Shown here one piece after another: positions 9,710 to 20,279 of a stretch of DNA of 64,000 nt. Made by a program: the position numbers and the translations under genes. This stretch comes from Limnanthes douglasii subsp. nivea (lineage: Eukaryota; Streptophyta; Magnoliopsida; Brassicales; Limnanthaceae): the NCBI GenBank assembly GCA_036936605.1, contig JAUPFV010000003.1:76988273-77052272 (forward strand). Reading direction: 5' to 3'. The notes under the pieces were generated by a model. The model was not told where the DNA came from, searched no databases, and saw only the letters and a program-made list of their open reading frames with translations. Every line of letters begins with the position of its first letter. The first letter of the stretch is position 1.

Positions 9710-10035
9710 GATAAGGGAATAAAATGCCAAGATTGTTAAGGGGCTCAATTGAAAATTTAAAAACCTATAGGGACCTACTTGTAATGATAGGAAATGTAAG
9801 ACATAAGTATATATACGAGGGCTAATATGTAATAAGAATATACATAGCATGTGACACTAGAGCCCACCAGTGGCACTATATAATGAAAGATCCCTTTTTG
9901 GAAAATGGTACTTTCTAATCATTAGTACTTTATTCTCACTACTTTTTCTCTCTTGAACTTTCTACTTACTCACCTGACACCCTTCCACTATACATATGAC
10001 CCGATAATCCACCCTAAACATTCTAAGACTTATCA
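9710..10035 (+). repeat. GypB 3' LTR (326 bp), preceded by a polypurine tract
   Basis: It starts TGATAAGGGAAT and ends AGACTTATCA. The purine run aagtaggggga (9696-9706) just before it is the expected plus-strand priming tract, which fixes the element's direction. After 10035 the sequence returns at once to GypC protease coding sequence. A TATA-like sequence (agtatatatacgag, near 9807-9820) is inside the LTR. Confidence 0.82.
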
Positions 10036-11984
10036 ATCGAAACATAGTATACGAGACAGATTCCTGTATAGGTAAGGCAAGGCTCCCACTTCTAACTGCA
10101 TAGATAAACTCACGATGTGTCTCTTTCAGGAGAAATTAGTGATTCATACCATAAAGTCACCCCAAAGATAATTAGCGATTCAAAAAATCTACAGAAATCG
10201 TAAACTTTTCCTATGCTCTCAAAAATTATATATTCCACGGTATTGATTATATTTTGATCATTATCGGGGTCTAAATACTCTCTGGCTACATCAAACAAAT
10301 CGGTGATCTCAGAAATGACCATCGTAGTCTCTTGTTTTGGTATTGTCACGCCCTCTCTTCCCCCAAAGTTATGTTGTGCTTGGTTCTTCATAAATGTTTT
10401 TAACTTTCCATTCTCATTCAACATTTGTATTTCTTTTTTTTGTATGATACAATCCCTCGTATCATGGCCCACATCTTCGTAATACTTGCACTATTGGTTA
10501 TTACGATTTTCTCTGGGGATTTGAATGTGAAAAGGTTTCCAAAAATTGACAAGCTTATATTTTTTTGAAGATAGTCGACACACATTTCGTTAGCTCAGAA
10601 AAATGAGCGGGTCGGCCCCACTTGTTTGAGATGGAACGAGATATAACTTTAGCATTTACTATCTGATTGTTAATATTTCCCGTAGGGGCTGCCAGCCTGA
10701 TGCACTTGGTTGAAAATGCATTGGCACTGGGTAGGTACTGATTGGATGAGGCTGTGGGACTGACGTCGAATTCTGCTGGTATAGCACAATGGCCGCTTGT
10801 CCACTTTGCTGCAACTGAGCCACCACCTCGGGTGCTTGGGTCTCCTCAATCAAAATTCACTTCTGGACTTGAACTAACAAAGCAGCAAAAGTAAACACTT
10901 GTTTTTTCGTCACAACCTCCTTCATAGAACCGAGCAGAAGACCTAGTCTAAAACCTGTTAAAGTTACATTCTCCTCACAGTGGTCCAAATACGTTTTGGC
11001 ATCCACAAAGCGTCAGGTGTAATATCTTAAACTCTCCCTGACCTTCTATCTATAGTTAACAATCGTATCTTCATATTCCTAAAATTCTTGCTCCGCACAA
11101 ACTATTTTCTGAACATTACTCAAAATATATCAAAGTTCTTTATGCAACCTTATGACAATCGATTATACCATTTCGAGGCGCGTTCTTTGAAAGTTTGCGA
11201 GAAAGAACGGTAACTTAGTTTGTCATTGTTATCAAAGTTTAACATGAAGTTTTTTAACAACTCCAAATGATTGGCTGGGTTCTTGTTCCCATCATATTTT
11301 TCCAGATGGGAAATATCAAATCTTTTGGGCAGATTCCCTAAAAGGATTTTGTAAGATAGCTGCGAGCTTCACTTCCAAAATCTTCTACAGGGGTCGTGTA
11401 CAGTCTTTTGTCATGCGGGTTAGCAAATTGACTTCTAACCCTATACCCATGGGTCTTACTACCCGAAGGGAACTCGACGTCGGGCATGGGTCGTGCGGCG
11501 TGGCTTTTTTCTCTATGCTATTTATTATGATTGCCTTGTCTTTATCCACGAAGGAAGGAGTTATTTTATCAATGCTATTCCCGTTGTATTTTAATATTCT
11601 TGACCGGCGAGACATGCGACGTAAGATTTTTTGTTTCTTTAAAATCCTTTTCTCCTTCTTATGGAGTCGATATTCATGGTCCGGGATGAGGATTCACCTG
11701 AATCATAAACGGAGGAATCACTATGCTCTCGCGTAAACCGGTGCTCGACCTTCATATCATTCCTTAACAACCTATTATTATGTTGTCCCGAACAGGCTCG
11801 ACCTTGACCGTGGTTTTCTTCTTCTTGACCCTGAATGTGATTTTTTTCTTTGTCGCTATCAGGTGCTCGCTCTCTGTGAACTCCCGACCTATTTCTTTTG
11901 TAAACTAAAACTGCTCATTTGTTAGCATAATGCTTAGCTATATCGTCCAACGGCTGTTGCATAGTCATAATAAGGGTCATCCGC
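10036..11984 (-). pseudogene. GypC copy 1: gag and start of protease
   Basis: This minus-strand gag-pro remnant is colinear with 49024-50925 of the second GypC copy. Recognisable parts are the linker MVISEITDLFDVAREYLDPD with a zinc knuckle CKYYEDVGHDTRDC (near 10445-10490), a Pro/Gln-rich stretch (10659-10853), and the gag core near 11160-11340 (LPKRFDISHLEKYDGNKNP then FSQTFKERASKWYNRL). Many stops and shifts interrupt it. On the left it is cut in the protease by GypB; on the right it ends at about 11984, where GypD RT begins. Confidence 0.8.
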
Positions 11985-12857
11985 TAAGAATTTCCTGGAC
12001 TGCACTCCAAAGACACACTTTTCTGGGTTCAATTTTAAAATTACTTTCACCAAGTTGGTAAAAGTTTCCTGGAGATCTGCCAAGTGTAGTTCTTCGTCCA
12101 CACTTTTTACCATCATGTCATCGATGTAAACTTCCATGTTTTTTCCAATCTGATCAGGAAAAGCCTTGTTCACCAACCTGTGATAAGTAGCCCCAGCAAT
12201 TTTTAACCCAAACGGCATCACTTTGTAACAATGGAGGCCCCTATCAGTAACAAATGTAGTATGTTCTTGATCCTTCGGATCTACTTGAATCTGATTATAC
12301 CCGGAGAAGGCATCCATAAAGAACAACAGCTTGTTTGCAGATATGGAGTCCACCAACTGATCAATTCGGGGGACCGGATATAAATCTTTTGGGCAAGCTC
12401 TGTTGAGATCTGTGAAATCGATGCACATACGCTACTTACCATTTTTCTTTTTTACCAACACCGGATTAGCTGTCCATAAAGGGTATTGAGATTCCTTTAT
12501 ATGCCCCATTTTAGTAAGCCGGTCAACCTCTTGAACTATGACATCAGCCTTTTCCTTAGAAAAGGCTCTCCTCTTTTATACAACAGGTGCTATGTCCCTT
12601 CAGATGGATAATTGGTTTGATATAATGTCTGCTGGTACCCCGGTTACATCAGCATTGCACCAAGCAAAGACATGATGATGGTCTTTCAAGAAATCTAACA
12701 TTTTACCCTTTAATTCCGATGTCATCTTGGATCCTATCTGGACACTTTTACCTTCAGCCAGAGAGTGAGTTTCAACTTCTTCAATTGGTATTAAAACACC
12801 TAGGGTCTCTCTGGGGTCATCAATTTCACCCTCTCCCCCAGAGGTCCCCTCAAACTG
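11985..12857 (-). pseudogene. GypD reverse transcriptase, C-terminally truncated
   Basis: The RT fragment has MCIDFTDLNRACPKDLYPVP, FMDAFSGYNQIQVDPKDQ, MPFGLKIAGATY and the catalytic YIDDMM box. A TAG (Trp to stop) lies just before RMCIDF near 12431, and another stop lies farther upstream (APVV*KRRAFSKEK). After KFL the frame continues at 11934-11984 into antisense-shifted GypC sequence, so the reading frame from 12428 to 11934 encodes a chimeric C-terminus that belongs to neither parent. Confidence 0.85.
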
Positions 12858-13911
12858 TTATTCCTCATTGATCCGGACTGCCGCCAACGTCTGAGGGGCC
12901 AGTGCTGTGGCATAACACTCTCTTGCTACCTTTTGGCTGCTTCGAACAACTCCCACTTGTCCTTGCACAACATACTTCAAACATTGGTGGACTGTTGAAG
13001 CCACAACATGCATCCTGGAGAGCCAAGATCTCCCCAGAATGGCATTATAACAAGTGGGACAATCCACCACAATAAAAAGTATTCTAACCATATTTTTAAA
13101 AGGGCCTTTGCCCAACAAAACCTCTTCTTTGAACTCCCCAATCACGTCTGCTGAGCTTCCAGTGAAACCCACAATTGACTCGTTCGAACGTTGAATTACT
13201 GTTGGATTCTTCATTTTTTTTGTAGGAAGTTAAAAAGAGAATATTAGCTGAACTTCCAGTGTCCACCAAAATTCGTCTTATGTCATTGCCCCCAATGGAT
13301 GCTCCTATGACAACAGCATCTTCATGAGGACCAACAATATCCCTCAAGTCATCCTCATCGAAAACAATAAAGGGAAATGGAATTTGTGATTGATAGGAAG
13401 TCATGCCTCCTTCCAGTTTGGTAGTTAAAGTATGAACGTGCCTCTTTCTCGAAGAAGCAGTTGGTGCAGTCATGGTGTCTCCCCCGAATATTGTAAGTGA
13501 CTCAAAAACGCTAATAAGTCCGGACACCGTCGTGCAATGCTCTGTGATAACACCCACTTTATTCCGGGTTGGATCAGGATCTAAATATTCTGACTCTACA
13601 TCAAACCTTTCGATTATTACCATAGCCCCATAAGGAGTCGATGTGCCTGCATTATTTAGACCAGCCCGATGAGCATTATCAGGCATATTTCCACTTTTTC
13701 TTTTAACATACGCTCCCAACTTTCCTCTTTCAATCAAATTTTGCACTTCTTGTTTCAACGCAATACAATCCTCAGTGTTATGGACAATATCATGGAGATA
13801 CTGGCAAAAACAATTATTACGGCTCTCCCTAGGAGATTGCAATGCAGCCGGCCTTCTGTAGCGTACTTCGCTTTTTGTTTTGTTATAAATGGTGGCTACA
13901 TTTTCTTTCAA
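12858..13911 (-). pseudogene. GypD gag end and protease
   Basis: It encodes the zinc-knuckle region (CFCQYLHDIVHNTEDC; the usual Gly-His is Val-His), the linker KLGAYVKRKSGNMPDNAHRA, VIIERFDVESEYLDPDPTRN and the protease core with an intact RRILVDTGSSANILF. A one-base insertion near 13215 (run of T) shifts the frame after LTSYK; the rest continues at 13214-12858 as MKNPTVIQRSNESIVGFTGS. The end, INEE then TAA (12858-12860), falls at the same codon as the GypA and GypC stops. Confidence 0.87.
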
Positions 13912-15223
13912 CTCAGCAAACCACTCCGGTTGAACCCAAGGCCCCCGCTTATTTCAAGATTGTTGGCTCTGGGCTGGTGCAGCTGGATGAGACTGATCTT
14001 TAGCTCTGTTATGACCCTGTTCGGCTTCCTTGGCTTTGTTCCCGGACTGGTTCTGGTTTTGATTTGGTGCAGCTGGAGCAGACCCCACCTGTCTGTGCAC
14101 CCTAGTTTTCTTTGTTTCATCCACATTAATCTGTTTACCAACTTGATTCAGTAGACCTCCCCATGTCATGGCCTTCTTCCTGGTTACTGAATCGGCCAAG
14201 TTTCCAGGGTTCAAGCCCTGCCTCAGAGAAGCTATTGCTACTTGTTCAAAGCAATCATCCAATCCATTCTTGGTATTTACAAAACGACTTATGTATTCTT
14301 TTAAGGATTCGTTTGGTTCTTGGGAACAATGGATAATTGTGACTCCATTGTCCTTTACTTCCTTACTTCTAACAAACTGCCTCCAAAAAGCAACCCAAAA
14401 AGTGTCAAAATTTCTGATGCAGCCCTGTGGCAAACCATTGTACCACTTCAGGGCACTCCCCGTAAAAGATTGGGAGAATGCTCTACAAAGTAATTTGTCG
14501 TCATCATCAAAATTCATCATAAAGTTTTTGAATTGTTCCAAGGGGTTATCCGTGTCTTTACTGCCATCATATTTTTCCATTTTTGCACTGTCAAACCTCT
14601 TAGGAAGGTTTCCGGACAGTATCTTGGAGGACAATGAAGATTGTCTCCAATTCCGGCAACGACTGAATACAGTATCTTCATTAGGAGTTGCAAAGATACC
14701 TGGCTCATCATGGAAGGCAAAAGGATCCATTAACAAGCGGTCTATGTGTCTCCGGCCATGACTATGACAGTGACACGATCCTTTACCTAGATGCCTCTTC
14801 AACCTTCCATGTCTGTCCCTTTTTCTTGAGTACTTTTTGACTAACTTTTGTTTCTTTTTAAAATGGCCTTCATCGGTTCTGGATGACAAGGAATCTTCAA
14901 CTCCATCTTCATTTGAGGAGCTACTAGAAGACTGAGTCTGAATCTGAGCTCTCCACCGGTTTAGACCGGTGAGACTTTTTTGAGCTAGTATGAGTCGTTT
15001 TTGCACTCACATGGGTCTTTGATGGCTCATGCTCTCTTGGATTGTCAGTATGATGAGCTGCTGACGCTTTAGACTTCTCGTTTGTGCCCATCTCTTCCCT
15101 CTTGGCAGCCCTCAAAGCTTCTATTTTAACCTTCAACCTATCTCACTCATCAATCGTATATTCATCATTTTCCCCCACCACTTCTGCCAAAGTTGGTGGC
15201 ACTTCTTGCACGTCCGGATTCAT
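13912..15223 (-). pseudogene. GypD gag
   Basis: The likely start is ATG at 15223-15221 (MNPDVQEVPPTLAEVVGEND), 72 bases inside the 5' LTR end. The N-terminal part is basic and Ser-rich, with a TGA near 15146 and a frameshift near 14940. The gag core is well preserved: FKNFMMNFDDDDKLLCRAFS, GSALKWYNGLPQGCIRNFDT, VTRKKAMTWGGLLNQVGKQI. A TGA near 13952 replaces the Arg codon of QSRNKRGPW seen in GypA. A His-rich insert (GSCHCHSHGRRHID) precedes the conserved MDPFAFHDEPGIFATPNEDT. Confidence 0.87.
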
Positions 15224-15295
15224 CCGAACTGGTTTTTCTTGATGGTTTTCAATGCTAGATTCAGGCACCTTCTTCTCCCACTGTGTTCGCCAATT

Positions 15296-15661
15296 TGGTG
15301 TGGATTATTTTCAACTCAGGGTAATTTTGTCTAAAGTTTTGTGATGTTTCAAGGGTATTTAATGCTTAAGTAGTTTGTAGTGAGAGATATGAGCTGCCTC
15401 GTTCTATTTAATGTTCATTACCCTCATTAATGAAAGTGGTTGGGTATTTATACCCTTAATTATGGGCCACATGGGCTTTTGGGTCATACTTATGAATTCG
15501 GGTCGAGTTCAATGACCCATTGGCTTTTAAGCAGGTATGTATTTAGCTTAGTCATGAAGTGATTTAGTTTTTAATACATTAGTCCTGTTCGGATGGTTCA
15601 GTGGGTGGTTTTTGTCCTGTCCGGTTCCCATAGTGAGTGGTGAGAAAATCCAGACTCATCA
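15296..15661 (-). repeat. GypD 5' LTR (366 bp)
   Basis: On the minus strand it begins TGATGAGTCTGGATTTTC and ends CCACACCA, next to AATTGGCGAACACAGTGGGA. The ends match the family of the solo LTR at 47024-47396. A TATA-like stretch (gggtatttatacccttaatt) lies near 15443. Confidence 0.87.
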
Positions 15662-16086
15662 CGCCACAGGGTCACGGACCACGCCTAAAAGGTTAGGCAA
15701 TAAGGGTCATAATGTGCCACACTTAGACAAGATCTAATAAATATAACAAATGGGTTGATTGGCCACGCCCGCTGGGGCTATGTACTGTGCTCAATACCGC
15801 ACTCAGGTATTAATAAATGTGAACTACTCCAAGCCCACTGGGCTACGCAAATGGTCGAATCGGTCGCTCCGCAAACTTAACTATGGTCACTTTATTAACC
15901 ATAAGTTACGCAATGAGCCCCACTGTGATCGATCTTGTAGAAAAAGTTCCTTATCCAAACAAATTGAAAATATAAACACGCGCCAAACAATCAATACAAA
16001 TCACCAACAACATACACGTTAAGTTACACAAACAGGTTAAATTTTGTCACGCCAAAATATTAATGTCTTTACAAATTCCTACTATG

Positions 16087-18522
16087 CTACACATCGGCAG
16101 GATTTGCCACCGCATCGGCCACGCCCCCCTTTCCTATGTCCACCGCTACGACCAATTTTTGATAAGGACCGAAATCCATGTATGGATTCAGGGCCTTCAG
16201 CTCAGCCATCAGTTTTACTTTATCCTTATGAACCTTTCCTAACGCCACTTGCATTACCTGGCGCTCTCTGGCTTCTAAGTCGGCCGCAACCTTTTTCTTC
16301 AGTCCAGCCACTCCGCCTTGCCTTTCTTCTTGTTCCCTCCCAGTTCAGCCAACTGAATTTTCATATTAGCTAACTCCATTGTGAGGTCAGCCGCTTTGGA
16401 GGCTTGCTCTTCCACCTTGGTCGGCTGACGCATATTTTGCTCCATCAGCTGCGAGTTCTGCGCGAGGAGGGCCTCGTTTTTCTTCAGCAAATCATTATAC
16501 TGCGAAGTCAACAGCACAGTATTCGTCATCGTGTCTAGGCATTGTTTGATCCCAGCATCTCTCTCCGCACATAGCTTGCCCAGTTGGCGTAATAGATCCT
16601 CGTTCACCTTTTGCGCTTTCTCTGCCCGTTGTTTAGCCATCTGATACACATTTTTTAATCGAGCTAATTCGATAGCCAGCCCTCGCACATGGGTTCCAGT
16701 TTCCATCTCTCCATCGCCCGGACGTCCACTCAAGACATACACTGATACGCCAGAGCATGTGAATTATATTGCATTTGCACAACATACGTCATTCAAGCAC
16801 TTTTTCACCACATACATATCACAACCACCTGAATAAATCACAATTTAAAACCACAACACTTACCTCTAGGGTCAACTCCAACTAACGCTGCAACATTTTG
16901 TCTTATTGGAAGCATGTCATAAAACGATAAATCAGAGCCATGCCGGACCTAATCAATGATCATTTGGGAAGCCGCAAGCATCACCAGCTTCACTGACGGA
17001 TCTGGCATCGTTTCGGAGTGCTGAGGGAGTTGCTGAACCCCATCCCTGGCCTCTCCTAACCTCTCCGATGGCAAGGCGATATTTACTAACGATGCCCCTT
17101 ATCCAAGGCCATGCACGAAGTTCTTCATCATTTGTTCAACGTGGGGTGGTGCCCTTTTTCCCTTCGCCCCACCATCTGCCTCTGGGGACTTATCATCAAT
17201 CACCACCACCTCTGGAGCCTTCCCAGAGGATATCTCCTTCTTCTCTAATCGTACGTCACCAGCATCCTTCACATGCCCTCCAACTAATCCATCCACCTCG
17301 TCATCATCGACCAGTGTTAACTTTATTTGTGAAAAGGGAGAAAAATTAATTATCCCTTTCTCATTCCTTTCTAACAGACTGACTGCCTCCTCTGAGTCCT
17401 CGTCCCGCGACCTCGCCTTCTTACCACTCCCTTTCACCTCTTCATCCAAAATGGCCAGCTGGCCCTCTTTACTCGGCATCTCCACCTCTTCCCCTTTCTG
17501 CGCCCCTTCGAGCGTAAATGATGACCTGCTCGCCTACCTCGCCTTACGTTCTACCCGCTCTATTAAACCAAGCCCAGAAAAATCCCCCTCCTCGCACCTC
17601 TACTCTAGTAGCAATCAGAGCCTCTCCAACGTGGCCTCCTCTTCATTGCCAGTCATTATTACCCTCCCATCTTCTGCCACCACAACTTCTGGAATACGCC
17701 ACAGACCGGCTTTCAAAAATTTCACCACAGAAAACACTTTGTCGGCTCGCCTTCCCAAGTACCGTGCGCCGCGGCGGACAATTTTGCCAAAAGATTCACC
17801 GACCCTTTTGGACGACCTTCCTTGCCCCACTCTTGGTATTTCCCTTTACTTGCATCAGCACGTCATAGGTTACAATCAACTTTTATAAATCAGTTTACAC
17901 ACTCAACCATATAGAAATCCTTACACTTAGACTTTCTACGTCTTTCTAACTAGAGATTCATCGTAGCACTTTCATGCTCCCAGTTACCAGACACATATAT
18001 AAACCTATGCTTCCAAGTCTTATCCAAATTGGGCAGGTCCATTGTATGTCTTTCTCAATTTAACTACACATAGAAAAATGGTGACCGCGCTAATTTGGCC
18101 ACCTCCATCCCCGCTAACACATCGGCCAGACAGAGAGGTATTTTGAAGTATTGCGAGCAAAAGACGATGCTCAACAATGTCCTCCACCCATTCGTTGTTA
18201 GTTAGGTGGGAGAAATCCCAATGAAACTAAATAAGTCCCTAATAAATGGTGGCAAAGGGAGCCGCAGGCCCCAATCAAACAATGTTGTAAATAAGCAGGT
18301 CTCCCCCTCATCTGTTGTATAAGGTTGGTCCCCCGCTCGAGGTGACCTAATGGTCGCATCGTCGGGAAACCCATACCTACTCCTAAACTCCATCAGGGAT
18401 CCCTCAGTCAGGTACTCATACTTTAGAGTAATTTTGGCGAAATACTTCTCTAATACGTCCATCTCCTCATACTTTGATTTCAGTTTCACTGTTTTTTTCT
18501 TCACTGATTTCTTTGGCACCAT
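16087..18522 (-). pseudogene. GypE antisense gene: putative gypsy-type transposon protein with coiled-coil C-terminus
   Basis: The first exon-like frame (18522-18202) starts MVPKKSVKKKTVKLKSK and contains LTEGSLMEFRSRYGFPDDAT, then TTLFDWGLRLPLPPFIRDLF and FIGISP, the hallmark of the PF04195 group. After a broken stretch come acidic frames (17830-17615, 17485-17099). Then comes a long heptad-rich coiled coil (16742-16299: LARLKNVYQMAKQRAEKAQK, NDLLKKNEALLAQNSQLMEQ), which continues by frameshift into 16311-16087 (AGLKKKVAADLEARERQVMQ). It is transcribed against GypE. The role is unknown; the layout suggests a long-lived accessory gene of Tat elements. Confidence 0.68.
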
Positions 18523-19150
18523 GAATAAACCGATTGCAATTACCCATCAGTAGTTATAAGATTAGGGTTTGACCACATGATAGGTGGTCTTACTCTCAAT
18601 AAACCCAGCATTTGGTACAACAAATCATGCATTCTCAGAATTCTAAAAGCCCTAACACTACTTGAATCTCCATTTCCTTAGACTATCTACCCAAACTACG
18701 AGTAAAAGACCCACAAGAAAATACATAACTTTATTAATACTCTGCTCTCTGATGATATCTCCGTTGTCCTCTCCGACGAGTGTGTCAAACTGCTGATTAA
18801 ATCATGGCGACAACTGTGGTTCTTCTCTCTAACTCTCTTTCAAGAAATGTTCGCCAATATTATTTTCACATAATAAAGACTTATATTTTTGAAAAAAACT
18901 TTAAAGACTTACCCAAACGGTTCACTTACTCAACCGTCATCACAATGATGACACCCGTCGAATCATTCATCGAGAACTCAAACGCTTAGCACACTTTTCT
19001 ACAGTAACTTGTCAGAAAATCAGATTAAATCGACACACGCTATCAAATCAGTGATTGACACGTCACCCACATCTTTTATCAATTTTTTAATTTCTTTTTT
19101 ACTCCAATCAGTAATTGTTTCACACTTACTATTTAGACTAGGGGGACCCC

Positions 19151-19829
19151 TGATAACAGAGTAGGTACCCACAATCAACATCAACGATATACATCAAATA
19201 CAAGCAGAGAAAGACAAAGTTGAGCTGGATCATATATGGAAAAATTAAGCATAGCATGACCAAACCTAGCGGAGCAGAGCAGAACAAGGTTGAGCGCACA
19301 CAAACTTACGTCGAGCAGAGCATGACTATAAGTACGTGTGTCCAGCCAAAGAAAGTGTAGAGAGGCTAGTCTGCACTAAGCTATAGTCGAGTAGAGCATG
19401 ATCCGAAGTAAGCACACTCAACTCGAACCAATAGGGAAACTTAGTGTGCGACATCGCGCAACCAAAAATAAGTCGGCATCAGATTTGACCAGGACAGGCA
19501 GGGCATCCCTAACACCCACCGAGCGGAACGACAAAGAACACTCAGCACAACAAGTTATAAAATAAGTGTTACGCCAACAGGCGTTAATGAAGTTATGGAC
19601 TATATTAATGGCCACCAATCAAGGAGAGACAGTCAACGGTCATATATCCAAGGATCATCATTAAGGAGGATTTGTAGCAATTAACTTAATGATGGTCATG
19701 GCCCATTAAATATTTGTAATTAATATGGAAGTTATGGTCAAGATTAGTATATATACAGGGCTAAGTTTTTTTTAAAGGGAGACTAGAAAAATCTTCGCGA
19801 ATCAATAACATTACTACCTTGGCTGTTCA
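19151..19829 (+). repeat. GypE 3' LTR (about 679 bp)
   Basis: It starts TGATAACAGAGTAGG right after the purine tract and probably ends CTTGGCTGTTCA, where homology to the second GypC LTR resumes (ggtccgga then aatttacgc). The right boundary is inferred from that comparison. A TATA-like sequence (agtatatatacagg) lies near 19747-19760, as in the GypB LTR. Confidence 0.65.
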
Positions 19830-19866
19830 TTATTTTGGTCCGGAAAATTTACGCTTTTATCTGTAA
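19830..19866 (-). repeat. Remnant of GypC copy 1 5' LTR
   Basis: The sequence ggtccggaaaatttacgctt corresponds to the last bases of the GypC LTR at 51478-51505. The flank beyond it is shared by both copies. It marks where GypC copy 1 used to end before GypE and GypD sequence replaced most of the LTR. Confidence 0.65.
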
Positions 19867-20016
19867 TGACTAATACTTCTAATAAAGGATATTTTTTTCA
19901 AACACAAATCTTTCAGATTTTGCTTTAACCTTGCTTAAAAAAATTAACTCCCATCCGAAGCCTTATTCGGAAACGTTGGTGACGTCATTTTATGACCATT
20001 ATCAGAAACATGGTGA

Positions 20017-20026
20017 GACACGTGTC
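20017..20026. promoter_or_regulatory. Palindromic G-box upstream of the GypF antisense gene
   Basis: GACACGTGTC, a perfect palindrome, lies about 150 bp before a TATA-like sequence (tttatataat, 20171-20180). The second copy has gacacatgtc at the matching place (about 51663), so the core is mutated there. Confidence 0.45.
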
Positions 20027-20279
20027 ATCATTTTATTGGACCTCAAACTACTTATGTTACTGGGGTAGCATGTCAATAGTGGAAAAATGTTTTCACCTCC
20101 TTGGAAATTATAGTTGTTATTAGCTATTTCTCTTTTCTACACCCAAAACTGTTGGTCTTCTCTAATTTTTTTTATATAATCTCCACTCTTAAATATTCAG
20201 TATAGTATTTTCTAAAAGAGAGAAAATTTTGTTTGTAGAGAGAGAAGTAGTGCCTTACTCATTTCATTTAGCTACTGTT

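Larger units (their letters stand above)
5024..10035 (+). mobile_element. GypB: 3' half of a Tat-type gypsy element with an antisense gene
   Basis: Plus-strand order: end of integrase (5029-5377), a 46-bp minisatellite, an antisense gene on the minus strand (6100-9054), a polypurine tract and the 3' LTR (9710-10035). The 5' half lies left of GypA, which is inserted in the integrase region. GypB is itself inserted in the protease region of GypC copy 1. The uninterrupted sequence is visible in the second GypC copy near 49024, where tcatcgaaacatagtatac is continuous. Antisense genes between pol and the 3' LTR are known in some Tat-lineage elements. Confidence 0.82.
11985..15661 (-). mobile_element. 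GypD: Tat-type gypsy element truncated within RT
   Basis: Minus-strand order: 5' LTR (15296-15661), primer-binding region, gag, protease and RT, ending abruptly after SRKFL in the RT domain. RNase H, integrase and the 3' LTR are missing. The closest relative in the window is GypA, alignable over gag, pro and RT. The LTR belongs with the solo LTR at 47024-47396 and the LTR pieces in the array. On the right it abuts GypE sequence. Confidence 0.85.
15662..19829 (+). mobile_element. GypE: 3' end of a Tat-type gypsy element with antisense gene
   Basis: Plus-strand 3' part: about 400 bp of non-coding sequence with two weak repeats (cccgctggggctatg, cccactgggctacgc), an antisense gene on the minus strand (16087-18522), a purine tract (actaggggga, 19137-19146) and a long 3' LTR (19151-19829). 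No pol sequence is left, because the left side abuts the LTR of GypD. The right side stops inside remnants of the GypC LTR. The layout matches GypB. Confidence 0.7.

Noticed and set aside
9379..9710. Whether the GypB LTR begins earlier, near the G-boxes
   Set aside because: The purine tract at 9696-9706 followed by TGATAAGG, matching the CTTATCA end, defines the start at 9710.
17068..17888. Plus-strand frames opposite the GypE antisense gene
   Set aside because: Pro/Ser-rich mirror images of the acidic and Lys-rich minus-strand frames; no own signature.
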